Positions 24,338 through 36,286 of a stretch of DNA of 64,000 nt are shown here, in pieces. The DNA lies in contig SKCR01001861.1 in the NCBI GenBank assembly GCA_019454045.1, positions 62,001 through 126,000 of the forward strand, given 5' to 3'. How positions within the stretch are numbered: the stretch's first letter is position 1; every line of letters starts with the position of its first letter. Made by a program: the position numbers and the translations under genes. Source of the DNA: Zanthoxylum bungeanum. Lineage: Eukaryota > Streptophyta > Magnoliopsida > Sapindales > Rutaceae. A model generated the notes under the pieces. That model made no database searches. It had not been told where the DNA came from and saw nothing but the letters and a program-made list of their open reading frames with translations.

Positions 24338-25145
24338 TGTCAGTTCAATGTTTGTTTCTGATTGATTAAGAAAATAAGAGACGAGAATATGGTTTTATTA
24401 AGTCGATATTGATTTAGGAGTTGAAAAGTTCCCGCGAGAGGGGAGGTTTCAACGAGAATAACGGTATTGGTAGTTATTCTGTCAATTTTTTTTAATAGTT
24501 AGGAAACATGTTCGTCAAACCACCCTTTTCGGACTTGAGCGGAATAAGTAAAATATCTGACTGTCACAGGCTCTTACAAGAAACGCACTCCTTATATTTG
24601 AACTTAGAACTCCAAAGTAAGATCCGGAATCTTACATTACCATGTCATGTCCCTTGAGGACTAATTAATATGTTATGCGACAGCTAATGTGTCAGATAAT
24701 GCATGTTTGTTGATAGTTGTTTTTTTTGTAAGCCCGCGGCCCAAAGGTTGAAGGGTATTATGGTACTACCCAACTAAGTGGATAGCGAGGCCCTAGGGCC
24801 CAGGGGTAAGAGGAATGTTGACAGGTGGACTCGACTATATGTGTGATGAAATATTTTCCCTAATGGGAGATTCTGAGAAAAAACAAGTGTTGATAGTACC
24901 CGACCCGACAACATTCGAGAATATTTTTGAGATACTTTGAGAATTTGTTAATGTCGGCCCAACGAAGTATCATCCATATGGGTGAGACCTGACGACTCTG
25001 AAGTGTAGGTTTTGAAGAGTTTAAATTGTCTTGCCTACCCAACTCGAGGAATGAATATGGGATGATGACCGATCAGTTCAGGAGCGACATGACATATACC
25101 CTACTTAAAAATGGGTGCATGTAAAAGGTTAATAATGGAGGGGAT
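24338..25145. other. PIRL upstream region and intergenic DNA
   Basis: The PIRL promoter should lie at 24,338-24,600; no sure TATA box was seen. From 24,720 to 25,145 the DNA has a different, less AT-rich character and no recognised gene. Confidence 0.4.
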
Positions 25146-25678
25146 TGACACGGTCAAAAATTGGTTATTTACTCTCAAGTATAAAAGTGTCGAAGTAACA
25201 AAATAACTCGGTAAGTTCGGGATCGATCTACATGAAATAAATTTAATAAAATAAAATAATAATTCAACTAATAAAATAAAAATAACAAAATAAAATATTA
25301 TGGTTAGGGGATTCACTCTTGATATTTAAAATATAAAATAATTTTTACCTTTTATAAAATATAAATTATAATTATTTCTCTATCAATTTATTTCATAATT
25401 ATCATGTATTAATTATGTCAACACATGTGATCCGTCATGTCGATAATTAGTCCTGTCAATGTACTAAATATGTCAAAATAGATCAAACCAGTCATAAAGA
25501 CGGTGATATCATTTGTCTATAATAAGTTCAGTTAGGTACTCAATTATGTCAAATATATAAAATCAGGCATATATGCGGTAATAAATTTGTCAATAATTAA
25601 TCCATATATTTGATAGTCCACTCTCTCTCATTTATAGGATTCAAGTATTATCTGTGTCAATCGGGGACTGTCTATAGC

Positions 25679-27273
25679 TAGACCTGGCCGGCGGTCCGGT
25701 TCGGTTCTGAACCGGAACCAAACCGGACAGTTCCCAATTCCATACTAAATGTGGAACCAAAACTAAACCATTCGGTTCCGGTTCCGGTTCCATTCGGTTT
25801 TTTTTAGTTTATTGAATTTCAAATTGAGAAGAAAAAATAAAAAATTTAAAATAAAAAATTGAGATTGATAAATTAATATAATTTAAAATTATGAATTTGA
25901 ATTTATATAATAAACATACATTACATAATTACATTAAATTACAAATAAAATTCTTATCTAAAATTTTTTTTAAAAAAAATTATTAAATTAAAGAACTTGA
26001 ACTTAATTTTTAAAAACTTAAGTTGCCTACATATTCTCCAAGGGTGAGAGGAATCAAAGCTCACGTAGTTCCATTATATTTTAAAGATATTTCTCCATTG
26101 TAATTTTACAATTATTTAATTATCAATCATCATCAGTGTTGATCATTCAGCTCCAGTTCCGCTTGCACTTGCAGATCTATTATCGAACAAGTCTTTAAAT
26201 TCATCAGGGACATCTTCTTATTGCCTCAGATCAGCTCGGTCCAATCATCCACACATGTTGTTGCTTCTAGATTGCTTGCATGTAATGAAAATCGTCTGAC
26301 TTCCAATATATTGCCTCTCACACTGAAGGTTTACTCAACCACAACGGTGGAAACAGGTGCTGCCAATATCTCTTTAGCAATAATTGAATAATATAGGATA
26401 TCGATATCTCTTTTGATGTCGGTTCCACCATTCAAGGATTTGAAAATTTTTACTAACTAAACTTTCAGTTGAAAACTCAAAATTTATAGATAAATAATTA
26501 TATAATTTCGGGTTATTAGTCGTGTTATCCCTATGTTTTTTATTTCGTTGTAATAACCAACGATCACTTGCGCTAAGTCTTGATTGCATTACGGTCGTTT
26601 CACTACTACTAGATTGTCCTAATGATTGCAATTTATATCTTATAACATAATCATTAAATAATTCTATTAAATCAATTTTTATTTTAACTATTATTCTTGT
26701 AATATCAATTTCATCTAATATTCCTAAATATCTATCGTAAGCGGGTAAAGCACTATTCAAACCTTCTAATTTAAATCTAGGATCAAAAACAGCAGCAATA
26801 AGATAAAGTAAATGAATGTCTCTAAAATAATGCAATCATTTTCGTTTCATAATATTAGTAGCTTCGAACAAAACAATATTATTAGGATCACGACTACCAA
26901 CATGCCCATCGAGAGTACCAATAATATTCAAACTTTCAAGAATAAATAAATGTGTTGTAGGATAATAAACTCCGTTAAAAATATTTGTAGCATCATTAAA
27001 ATAATGAAAAATGACCCATATTTATACATTTTAAGAATATTTTGTGATACCTAAAATGCCTCTAAAAGTAGCCATTGGGGGAGTTAGAACTGCTGGAACC
27101 GAACGGTTCCGGCTATTCCAACCGGTTCGGTTAGGGTAGGAACCCTACCCGAACCGGTCAAGATATGGTTCCGGTTCCGATTCCGGAACCAGATTGAGAA
27201 TATGTTGGAACCGGAACCGTTCGGTTCTAACCGGTTCAATTCTGATTCGGAACGAAAATCTTGGCCGGGTCTA
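25679..27273 (-). mobile_element. hAT transposon with 8-bp target duplication
   Basis: The terminal inverted repeats are TAGACCTGGCCGGC and, at the right end reversed, TAGACCCGGCCAAG. Both ends have many subterminal CCGGTTCGGTTCC repeats, typical of plant hAT elements. Flanks TCTATAGC (25,671-25,678) and TCTACAGC (27,274-27,281) are an 8-bp duplication with one mismatch. The element is 1,595 bp, too short for a full transposase, so it is an internally deleted copy. Confidence 0.88.
26150..27000 (-). pseudogene. hAT transposase C-terminal remnant
   Basis: The minus strand carries a broken reading of the hAT catalytic/dimerisation region. An open stretch at 26,835-26,374 includes LIAAVFDPRFKLEGL, typical of the family. 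Upstream, around 26,990-26,840, phrases such as NIFNGVYYPTTHLFLESL are readable. Downstream the dimerisation motif reads APVSTVVVE, then TAA (26,333-26,331), then TFSVRGNIL; a functional copy would continue through this point. The N-terminal DNA-binding part is missing. Confidence 0.85.
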
Positions 27274-27991
27274 TCTACAGCTAGTCAAAAGTTCTCAATA
27301 AACTAGAAATAATATGAATTTTTTTGGGAAATTATCACAATTTATAAAATATAATATAAATAAAAATCACATATATTTTCATATCAAGAGCTTCACCTTT
27401 TACCCTAACATGATACAAATTTGTAAAATAAGATATAAATAAAAACACTCATGATTTTATTAACAAAAGAAAAGAAATTGAAAAGGAAATAAAATAAAAT
27501 AAAACACACAGGATACTTACCCCAGATCTCCTGAAATGAGAAAATGAAATAACACCCTAACTGGATGGGAGCTCTTCATCTTCTCTCTTCTCTCACTGAA
27601 ATGTCGAGCACCTCATTTTATATGAGATCTTAGCACTAGATTGCAAATGAAATTTCCATAATAATAATAATACAATACATGTGTAGCTAAATACATTATA
27701 AGCTCATTTTTTCGCCAATCACAATAAATATTTTCCAAGTCCGATTTGAATCTAACTGTCACTCTCTTTTTGGGTTTCTGGGTCCTGAAATTCAGATCTC
27801 ATATCCATTTTTCATGTTGAGATTTTGAAATAGTATTTTACCTACACAATAAATAAATACACAATAAAAATATAGAAAACATAAATTTAATTGTTATTTC
27901 ATAAATGTGCTAATTAAGGGGATTACTGAAACTAAAAGTGTAAAATGATTAATTTTTCTTTCAATAAATGTGCACTTTTTAATGTTCATCA

Positions 27992-29426
27992 CACTCTCCA
28001 ACCAACTTATTACCAATCCCTAGTAATTTAAGCGAAAACTAAAAAGACAAATTCTTATCCAAGTTAGTAATTATGTTTTCTTTCTAAATAATCAAATAAG
28101 TAAATTTTCTTGTACTTTTTACCATTCTTCTATACACACATAAAATAAAATATCAATCAATTCATTGTGCCCACAGTATTCACAGGTCTGGTTGAAAGAG
28201 AGTAATATTTTCTCCTAAAATTATATTAGAGTTCTCACCTTTTGGCAATGAGAATTCATTTACAAATATATTTTTTTTAAAAAAATAATAATACATCTTC
28301 AATCCTTATAACGAGTTTTGGGTCAGTGACTCTCTAACCAGTTGGCTTTAAGGCACTAGGTGTTAAGACACCCCTTATGGACTTAATTGCTCGAATCTCA
28401 GATATTAAAAAAAATGTCTGATTTCCTTAAACTTTCTCTTTAACACATGTAATGGGCTTCAGGCTAGTGACTCTCAAACTAGTTGGCCTTAGGGCACTAA
28501 GTATTAATACACATGTATGGACTTAATTGCTCTAGTTAGATAGGCTACGAAATCGAACTTATTCATACACATTGTTTTTTAACTCAAGCTCTACCGTTTT
28601 ACGCTAACAATCACTATTTGTTGACGTAAGATGTCAAGTTACAAAGTAAAAGCTTGGTTAGTTTTTTTTTTTAATTATTTGCCTTTTTTTTGAAATAAAA
28701 ACACAAACTTCATTGATTTTAGGTGTTGCCTCCAACAAATTAGAGAACATAAGAGTATTATAAAATTTTCACTTTCAACTCATGATCATATATAACTATG
28801 TATGTTGATAATACTTGTCAAATGAGCATGTGAAAATCAAATTTAAATAATTTCATGGAGAATTCATAAATTTAAATGATTCAAAAGGAAATAAAAAAAA
28901 TAACTTGTGAAAAAATAACATAAAAATAAAAATAAAAATATTTTTTATTTTTTTATTTTTTTTTTTTTTTTTTACACCTTTCCGCTCCCCCAACGAAATT
29001 GAGACATGTTCCCAAAGGTCTGAATAAGAAGAAGTATAGTTTATAAGACATCATCTGATTCGTGTGGTATTGACAATTGAATCTACAACATTGCTACTAA
29101 AAAGAAAAGTTATAGCTTAAAAAAACGTAATAGTGAATTGAAAAGTAGTTGTGATTGTGGCTCACGTCTTCCTTTGGTTTTACGTTCAGTAACGGCTTGA
29201 ACGCCCTATATAGGTCGAGGATATGATTCTCATCCAATTTTCTTATAAATCGGCAAACATGATCTTTTAAAATCAGATTCCTAAGACTATAATTTAGCAA
29301 AATGTTATTTTTTAAAAAAATACACAAAACAACAAAATATAAAAGATTTTTAAAAAAAAACACACACACACACAAAAGTGAAAAAATATATTAATGTTAA
29401 ATTATTACTCTATCTATTAAATTTTA
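27992..29426 (-). other. T1 internal region, non-coding
   Basis: No gene. It resembles the T2 interior: both contain ACCAGTTGGCTTTARGGCAC and GGTGTTAAGACACCC, each followed by a diverged second copy of the same phrase. Long A/T runs occur near 28,260 and 28,930-28,975. Confidence 0.6.
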
Positions 29427-29444
29427 TTCCCGGGCAACGGTGCC
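29427..29444 (-). promoter_or_regulatory. Primer-binding site of T1, Tat/Athila type
   Basis: On minus it reads TGGCACCGTTGCCCGGGA, two changes from the TGGCGCCGTTGCCGGGGA site common in Tat/Athila Gypsy elements. The LTR edge TGACATG follows at 29,452. Confidence 0.7.
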
Positions 29445-29451
29445 AAAAACT

Positions 29452-29870
29452 TGACATGCTCAAAAATTGGTTCTTTACTCTCAAGTATAAGAGTTTCGAA
29501 GTAATAAAATAACCCAGTAAGTCCGGTGTCGATCCACAAGGAATAAATTTAATAATATAAAATAATAATTCAACTAATAAAATAAAAATAATAAAATAAA
29601 ATACTATATTTAGAGGATTCACTCTTGATATTTCAAATATAAAATAATTTTTACCTTTTATAAAATATAAATTATAATTATTTCCCAATCAATTTATTTT
29701 ATAATTATCAGGTATTAATTATGCCAACACATGTGATTCGTTCTGTCGATAATTAGTCATGTCAAGGTACTAAATATGCCAGAACCTATAAAACTAGTCA
29801 TAAAGGCGATGATATCATTTGTCTATAACAAGTCCAGTTAGGTACTCAATTATGCCGAATATATTAATAT
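29452..29870 (-). repeat. T1 5' LTR, truncated
   Basis: It matches 25,146-25,560 at most positions until about 29,865, then turns into GC-rich sequence (CTCGGGCCCGAG) just before the solo LTR. The rest of this LTR is absent. Confidence 0.65.
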
Positions 29871-30311
29871 GCGAGGCTCTGCTCGGGCCCGAGCTCGTGT
29901 TGGACAATTATGACCCATAACGTCACTATTTGTAAAAGACATTATGGTTTTTATACAAATTAACTATGTGACAAAGGAAATTGCCCTTTTATCATTTTGT
30001 AATTTATTTACTTTGAAATATAAATGATAGAAGTCCTTATGATTAGTTTCGGATTAATAAGATATGAGACAGTATCAATTCGCAAAGGTTTAATCATTAA
30101 ATATCCATAGTCGTAGTATTATCGAGACTGGACATCGATAATGCGGAATAGACTAGTATTACACGTGTGCATGTTATGGAAGCAAAACAACATAGTTCTC
30201 ATATATTTAAGTATTGGATACTTATGCAAGTGTGATAGGAGGTTGTGTTTACCGATGGTACGGAAACAGCTTCGCTCTGGATAGACCCCGCAGAATCTCA
30301 TTGGTAGTATG

Positions 30312-32302
30312 TGTAGGAAACGACTTTCCTTAGCGCGGCGGAAGTTGCTTGTGGTGGCACCGGGTCCGGTATGGATCTTCAAAATTTTCTTTGCCTTCTC
30401 TCTTTGTTGTATTAGCCAATATCAATCCTTTAGTGTCCAACACTTAGATCAACCACTCGATCTTCCGAACTATGACTCGAAACCAACAAACCAAAGTGTG
30501 GGCTTCACTCACAAAGATTAAACCTCTAAACTGTTTAGAGATCTAGGATGTCACAATGGTGTTTGGCCTTTTGGAATTTCAAATACTCTCACAACACTTG
30601 TGAATGTTTGAAGTTATTCTCTATTTTCTCTCAAATTTTTCTCACAATAATTTTGTGAATGAATGCAAAGTGTTAACCTTAGGAAGTGAGAGAAATGGTA
30701 GAGATTATATTCTCTTACACAAGCCAACTAACCTTGTCATTAAGCATCTAATGCTTTCTTGCAATGGCCAACACAAAAATGTGAATGTCATACCAAAGCA
30801 TAAGAAATGTTAAGCTAAAGACAATGGCTTTGTCATTAAGCATTCAATGCTTTCTTTCAATGGAAAAACACATGAATGTGGAGGCCATACCAAAGCATAA
30901 AATGAATTAGCTAATGACAAATCTATTAGGTGTATCCAAGCCACCTAATAGACATAATTGCTTGGATGACATGGTAAGCCATATGGCTTTGTCTCCAATG
31001 GTAAATAAAAATCAATATATTAATAAAATTTATTTACCTTCAATTATGTTGTAGTAATTATCTCATAATTATTACTAACTTGATTATCTCATAATCAATA
31101 CTTGATTATCTCATAATCAAAGAATTCTAGAAAACATTAAGTTAAACTAATTTAACATAGTTTTCATTTGTGACAATAAATATTAGTAATCTTATTAATA
31201 ATATATAAATAAATATAATGTGAGCATATAATTAGACAATCTAGTTATATTAGGTTTGCTACAGTTAATCGAGCTAGCACGGGGACCAAAAGGACCTACA
31301 GTTCCGAGCTCCAATAATTCCGAAATATTAATTAAACTCTTTAATCAAATATTACGAATTATTAACCCCGCGTTATTCCACTAAAAACTCGAAGTTGAAC
31401 TCCCGTTATCGTAGATGGATTAAATAAATTGAACATTTTCGGTGTCCATCGATATAGTCATTACATATGCATTAGCCCTTCACGAATATCTCATAAATAG
31501 AGCCGGGTAATAAGTCCGTTAAAACCCCTCTTAAATATTTGTCTCTTAAGCACCATTAATTCTATAATGAACAATTAATTCATAACAATTATGAATAAAA
31601 ATATTTTCTATTCGTAATAGAAAAGTTGAGCGCTCAAATTGTTCAAATCCTGAATCAACTCTTAAAAGAGATATTCATCTCTTCTCTTCGTAAGAAGGAG
31701 TGAATTCCATATCTATGTAAAACGTTCCCAGCTACATACCAAATCATATCCCCAAAATACGTAGTTATTGGCTGGGAATGCAACAACACCACCTCACCAT
31801 AGTAAATCAAAGGACATAACCTGTCATGCAGGAGTTCGTAGTACACTCAGGATTAAGATCGAATCCATATATGACCATCTATTAGATAAAATAATTTTTT
31901 CGATTAACGGATATTAAAAGAAATCTGTATTTATCCGAGTCCAGTCCTATATGATTTTATCATACAAGGTGCCTCCATTCCCATGTCACTACATGAACGA
32001 TCCCGGATCAAGATCGTCATACAAGTATAGAATGGACCGCATCTATAGATAAACCACAAATAAAGTAACCTCCTTGTTCGCTCTCTATGGACTATTTAGA
32101 TTACTAACTTTAGACTTAAATCCTCTTGTGCATCAAACAAACACTAAGTCTAAAGGTAAAAGAGTAATCAAGGAAAACAAGACAATTGGACAATATGCAA
32201 TATAAATCAAACAACTTTCATAAAATGAATAATATATTTATTATTATTACAATAATCAATTCCATTTACAATACATGAAGCTCTAGGACATAAATCCCAA
32301 CA
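30312..32302 (-). repeat. Element C 3' LTR (1,991 bp)
   Basis: As written on plus it starts TGTAGGAAACGAC and ends ATAAATCCCAACA. Its partner at 38,219-40,205 differs at scattered bases only. Short plus-strand frames in both LTRs are repeat copies of each other, not genes. Confidence 0.9.
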
Positions 32303-32314
32303 ATCTCCCACTTG
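32303..32314 (-). promoter_or_regulatory. Polypurine tract of element C
   Basis: CAAGTGGGAGAT on minus, directly before the LTR start TGTTGGGAT. Confidence 0.75.
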
Positions 32315-32326
32315 GACTAGAGCAAA

Positions 32327-35300
32327 TGGGACATGTCATTTAATCCTAAACCATTTAGGTGACCTTCAAATACTTTAGCCGATAAGGTCTTTTAAACGAA
32401 TCAGCCAGGTTGTCTGCGGATGGAATCTACGTGACAGTGACATCTCCTCTCTGCACTATCTCCCTGATGAGGTGATATTTCCTCTCAATATGCTTACCCT
32501 TCTTGTGGCTTCTTAGTTCTTTGGAGTTCACCACCGCCATTATTATCACAATAAAGTGTGAGTGGTTTATCCATATTTGGAACAACTTCCAGATCTGCCA
32601 AGAACTTAGGGAGCCAGACTGCTTCCTTAGCTGCTTCACAAGCTGCTACATATTCAGCCTCCATGGTGGAGTCAGCAATACAAGATTGTTTAATGCTCCT
32701 CCATACTATAGCCCCACCACCTAGGGTGAACACTGATCCAGATGTTGATTTCCTAGAATCGACATCCGTCTGAAAATCAGAGTCAGTATATCCTCTCAGA
32801 ATCATATCCTGACTTGTATATACAGCATATAATTTCTCGTTCTCCGAAGATACTTGAGAATATGTTTCACCGCTACCCAATGATCTAATCCTGGGTTGGA
32901 TTGAAACCTACTGACTACTCCCACTGCAAAACAGATGTCTGGTCTCGTGCATAACATAGCATACATAAGACTTCCAACTGCAGAAGCATATGGTATATGT
33001 CTCATCTTCTCAATTCTTTGAGGCGTCTTAGGAGACTGTTCCTTAGACAAATGAATCCCATGTCTGAAAGGTAAATTACCTTTCTTGGAATTCTGCATAC
33101 CAAATCGCACAAGAATCTTGTCGATATAGGTTGCTTGAGACATTGCTAACAGTCGTTTCTTGCGATCCCGAATGATCTGAATCCCAAGTACATAACTTGC
33201 CTCTCCCAAATCTTTCATTTGGAATTGGTTAGCTAGCCAGATTTTCACGTCCGATAATATCTTTACATCATTCCCAATGAGTAAAATATCATCAACGTAT
33301 AACACAAGGAAAACCACATTCCCATCAATGATGCGCTTGTAGACACAAGGCTCATCAATGTTCTGCTCAAAGTTATAAGACTTGATCGTAGTATCAAACC
33401 TTATGTTCCAAGATCTAGATGCTTGCTTAAGTCCATAAATGGACATTTGCAACTTGCAAACTTTTTGCTCTTGACCTTGGGTAATGAACCCTTCTGGTTG
33501 TACCATATAGATACTCTCATCAAGATTACCATTCAAGAATGCAGTCTTGACATCCATTTTCCAAATCTCATAGTCATAATATGCGGCAATGGAAAGAAGA
33601 ATCCTGATGGATTTAAGCATGGCTACTGGCGAGAAAGTTTCTTCATAGTCAACTCCCTCTTTTTGGGTATAACCCTTTGCCACTAGCCTAGCCTTGAAAG
33701 TCTGTACTTTCCCATCTATTCCTCTTTTTCTCTTGTAGATCCATTACAACCTATGGGTTTTACTCCATTAGGTTGGTCTACAAGTTCCCAGACTGAGTTA
33801 GAATACATGGACTCCATCTCAAGGTTCATGGTTTTGAGCCATTCTTCTTTATCAGTATCATCCATTGCACTACGATAGGTCAATGGATCATCTATACCAT
33901 CACAAGATGCAACAACTTGTACCTCACCATTTCCTAGATAGCGTTCAGGTTGTCTTACAACCCTCCCACTACGCCTAGGTGGTATGGTATCCTGATAAAC
34001 TTGCATCTGACTTTCAGATGTAGAAGGTGTTATGTCTTTGTCAACATTTGAAATGATGTACTGGTCGTACCAGCAAGTAACTCCTCAAGTAACACTTTAC
34101 TTCGAGGTTTGAACTCTCTCATATAGTCCTCCTCAAGAAATATAGCATTTGTCGACACAAATACTTTATTATCTTCTGGACTATAAAAGAATCCACCACC
34201 CAGTTTCCTTAGGATAGCCTACAAATAGGCACACTTGTGAACGTGGTTCCAACTTAGTAGTCTTGTTCTTTAGCACATGTGTTGGACACCCCCATATGCG
34301 AAAATGTCGCAAACTAGCTTTACGACCATTCCACAACTCTAAGGGAGTCTTAGAAACAGACTTAGAAGGAACTACATTCAGGATATACATTGCAGTTTGC
34401 AATGCATACCCCCAGAATGAACTAGGTAGATTGCTATAACTAAACATTGATCTTATCATGTCTAGTAGGGTTCGATTTCTCCTTTCTGTAACACCATTTT
34501 GTTGTGGTGTTCCAGGTGCTGTGAGCTGTGAAACAATTCCATGCTCAACTAAGAATTCCTCAAAATCTCTATCAAGGTATTCTCCTCCACGATCTGATCG
34601 TAGAATTTTGATGCTTTTACCTAATTGGTTCTCAACCTCAGCACGATACTCTTTGAACTTTTCAAATGTATCTGACTTGTGCTGCATTAGGTAAACATAC
34701 CCATATCTGGAATAATCGTCAATGAAAGTGACGAAGTATTCAAAACCACCTCGGGCTTTTACATTCATCGGTCCGCAAACATCCGAATGTATTAGCTCAA
34801 GAGTTTCTTTGGCTCTTATATCCCTTTTCCAGTAAAAGGTCTCTTGGTCATTTTGCCTTCTAGACAGGATTCGCAGACAGGTAAAGTACCAAGTTTTAAC
34901 TGATTTAAAACTCCGTTCTTAATTAGTCTATCTATCCGGTCAAGGTTAATATGACCAAGTCTAAGGTGCCATAAATAGGTATCATCATGAGAAATCTTTT
35001 GCCGTTTAGTTTTAGATCTTTCAATCTTAAACATTTCAGTATTAAGCAGTGATTCATGCATTAACGGCCTTAATACATATAGATTATTTTTGGAGTTTCC
35101 CGTGCATATATTTAATCCATTTCTACTACTAATAATAACTGACTTATTATTAAATGAAACAGAAAAACCACATTCCATAAGTTTTGTTACAGAAATCAAA
35201 TTCCTGCGAAAACCAGGAATATATAGCACACCATTCAAACATAAATAACTTTTATTAAAATTCAAATTTGAAACTCCCACTGCTCTTGCTGAAATAGCAT

Positions 35301-35456
35301 GTCCCAACTCTCATGGTAAAGCTACCTTCAGTAAGGTCCCTCCATGAGTCAAGTAGCTGCAAAGAACAACAAACATGGTTAGTGGCACCAGAATCAACAA
35401 TCCATATGGATTTATCATCCTCCACCAAAAGAGACTCAATGACAAGTAAATCATAT
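32327..35456 (-). pseudogene. Copia polyprotein (PR-IN-RT-RH) of element C
   Basis: The protease DSGATNHVC is intact. The GAG-pre-integrase HLRLGH is followed by CESCLEGK, which keeps the zinc ligands that A has lost. Integrase acids are in [15 protein letters not shown] and [10 protein letters not shown] 293-codon open stretch (33,683-32,802) holds the reverse transcriptase with LYVDDILLIGND. RNase H follows with STMEAEYVAACEA. Frame breaks occur near 34,815, 34,190, 33,740, 32,830 and 32,540, and a TAG follows RGDVTVT at 32,427. Few residues changed while frames broke, so decay is recent. Confidence 0.9.
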
Positions 35457-36286
35457 TTACCTGTATTTTTTCTTCTCTTTAAGCTCTGCAAGGTATTTAG
35501 GACAATTCCTTTTCCAATGCCCTTGTTGTTCACAATGGAAACATTTTCCTTTGGCATTGGTTCTTTTAGAGCTTTTATTGTTCTTCTTTTTCATTGTTTT
35601 TGCCTTTGCCTTCCAATTTCTTCTTCTCTTCTTCTTCTTTGCAGATTTAGAAGATTCGGCAACATTTGCCTCGGCATTGGGCCTACGAGGACCGTTCATA
35701 ACGGACTCATAATTGGTGAGCTCATTCAGCAGTTCAGTCAATGTGAAAGTCAACTTGTTCATAGAACAGTTGCTCTTAAACTGCAGGAAACTCTTCGGAA
35801 GGGTTTCCATGATCATTGTCACCTGGCTTTGCACATTAATATGTGCACCATGGGTTTCAGCCATATTAAGATGAGCCATCATCCTTAACACATGGTCTCG
35901 GACTGATGTGCCTTCCTTCATTCTAGCGGTCAATACAGAGGCAATTGCCTCATGTTGTTGCCGGTCTGAAGGTTGCCCAAACATGTTCTGTAATGACTGC
36001 ATAATCATTGATGTGTCGCCATAGGCTCATGCTGTGCAGCAAGAACCTCAGACATGGATGCTATCAAATAGCTATGGGTTTTCTCATTAGCTTTAATCCA
36101 ATTATTATAGGCATTACGTGCAGCTCTGCCAGCATTAGGTGCTGGCTCAGGAGGACATTCCTCCATTAGGACAAATTTAAGGTCTTCACAGACCAAGATA
36201 GCATTCATGTCACTTTTCCATTTAACATAATTATCCCCGGTTAATTTTTCTTGTTGTTTGATAATGGAGATTATTGCAGATGCCAT
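35457..36286 (-). pseudogene. Copia gag of element C, one frameshift
   Basis: The likely start is MASAIISIIKQQEKLTGDNY. The capsid-like domain runs through the frame break at about 36,005-36,008 (MATHQ, then MIMQSLQNMFGQ) and on to the nucleocapsid knuckle CFHCEQQGHWKRNC. The frame then ends after an A-run near 35,465, where pol continues in another frame. In element A the same gag-pol junction has no frameshift, so the shift in C is more likely a mutation than programmed. Confidence 0.88.

Larger units (their letters stand above)
25146..27991 (-). repeat. T1 3' LTR, split by a hAT insertion
   Basis: As written on plus it begins TGACACGG and ends GTTCATCA, giving TG...CA ends on minus. Without the hAT copy and one target duplicate it is about 1.24 kb. 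A weak purine tract (TTGGAGAGTG) precedes it on minus. The stretch 25,430-25,640 carries repeated GTCATAAAGRCGGT-like phrases also present in T2. Confidence 0.6.
25146..29870 (-). mobile_element. Tat-like LTR element T1, internally deleted
   Basis: On minus: a truncated 5' LTR (29,870-29,452), primer site at 29,444-29,427, about 1.4 kb of non-coding internal DNA and a 3' LTR (27,991-25,146) interrupted by a hAT element. The start of both LTRs matches (CAAAAATTGG, then TTTACTCTCAAGTATAA). No gag or pol is visible, so it is a non-autonomous or deleted copy. Its internal part resembles 50,178-51,360 of T2. Confidence 0.65.

Noticed and set aside
36005..36008. Programmed frameshift in element C gag
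   Set aside because: No slippery heptamer followed by a clear structure is seen, and the break falls inside the capsid domain.
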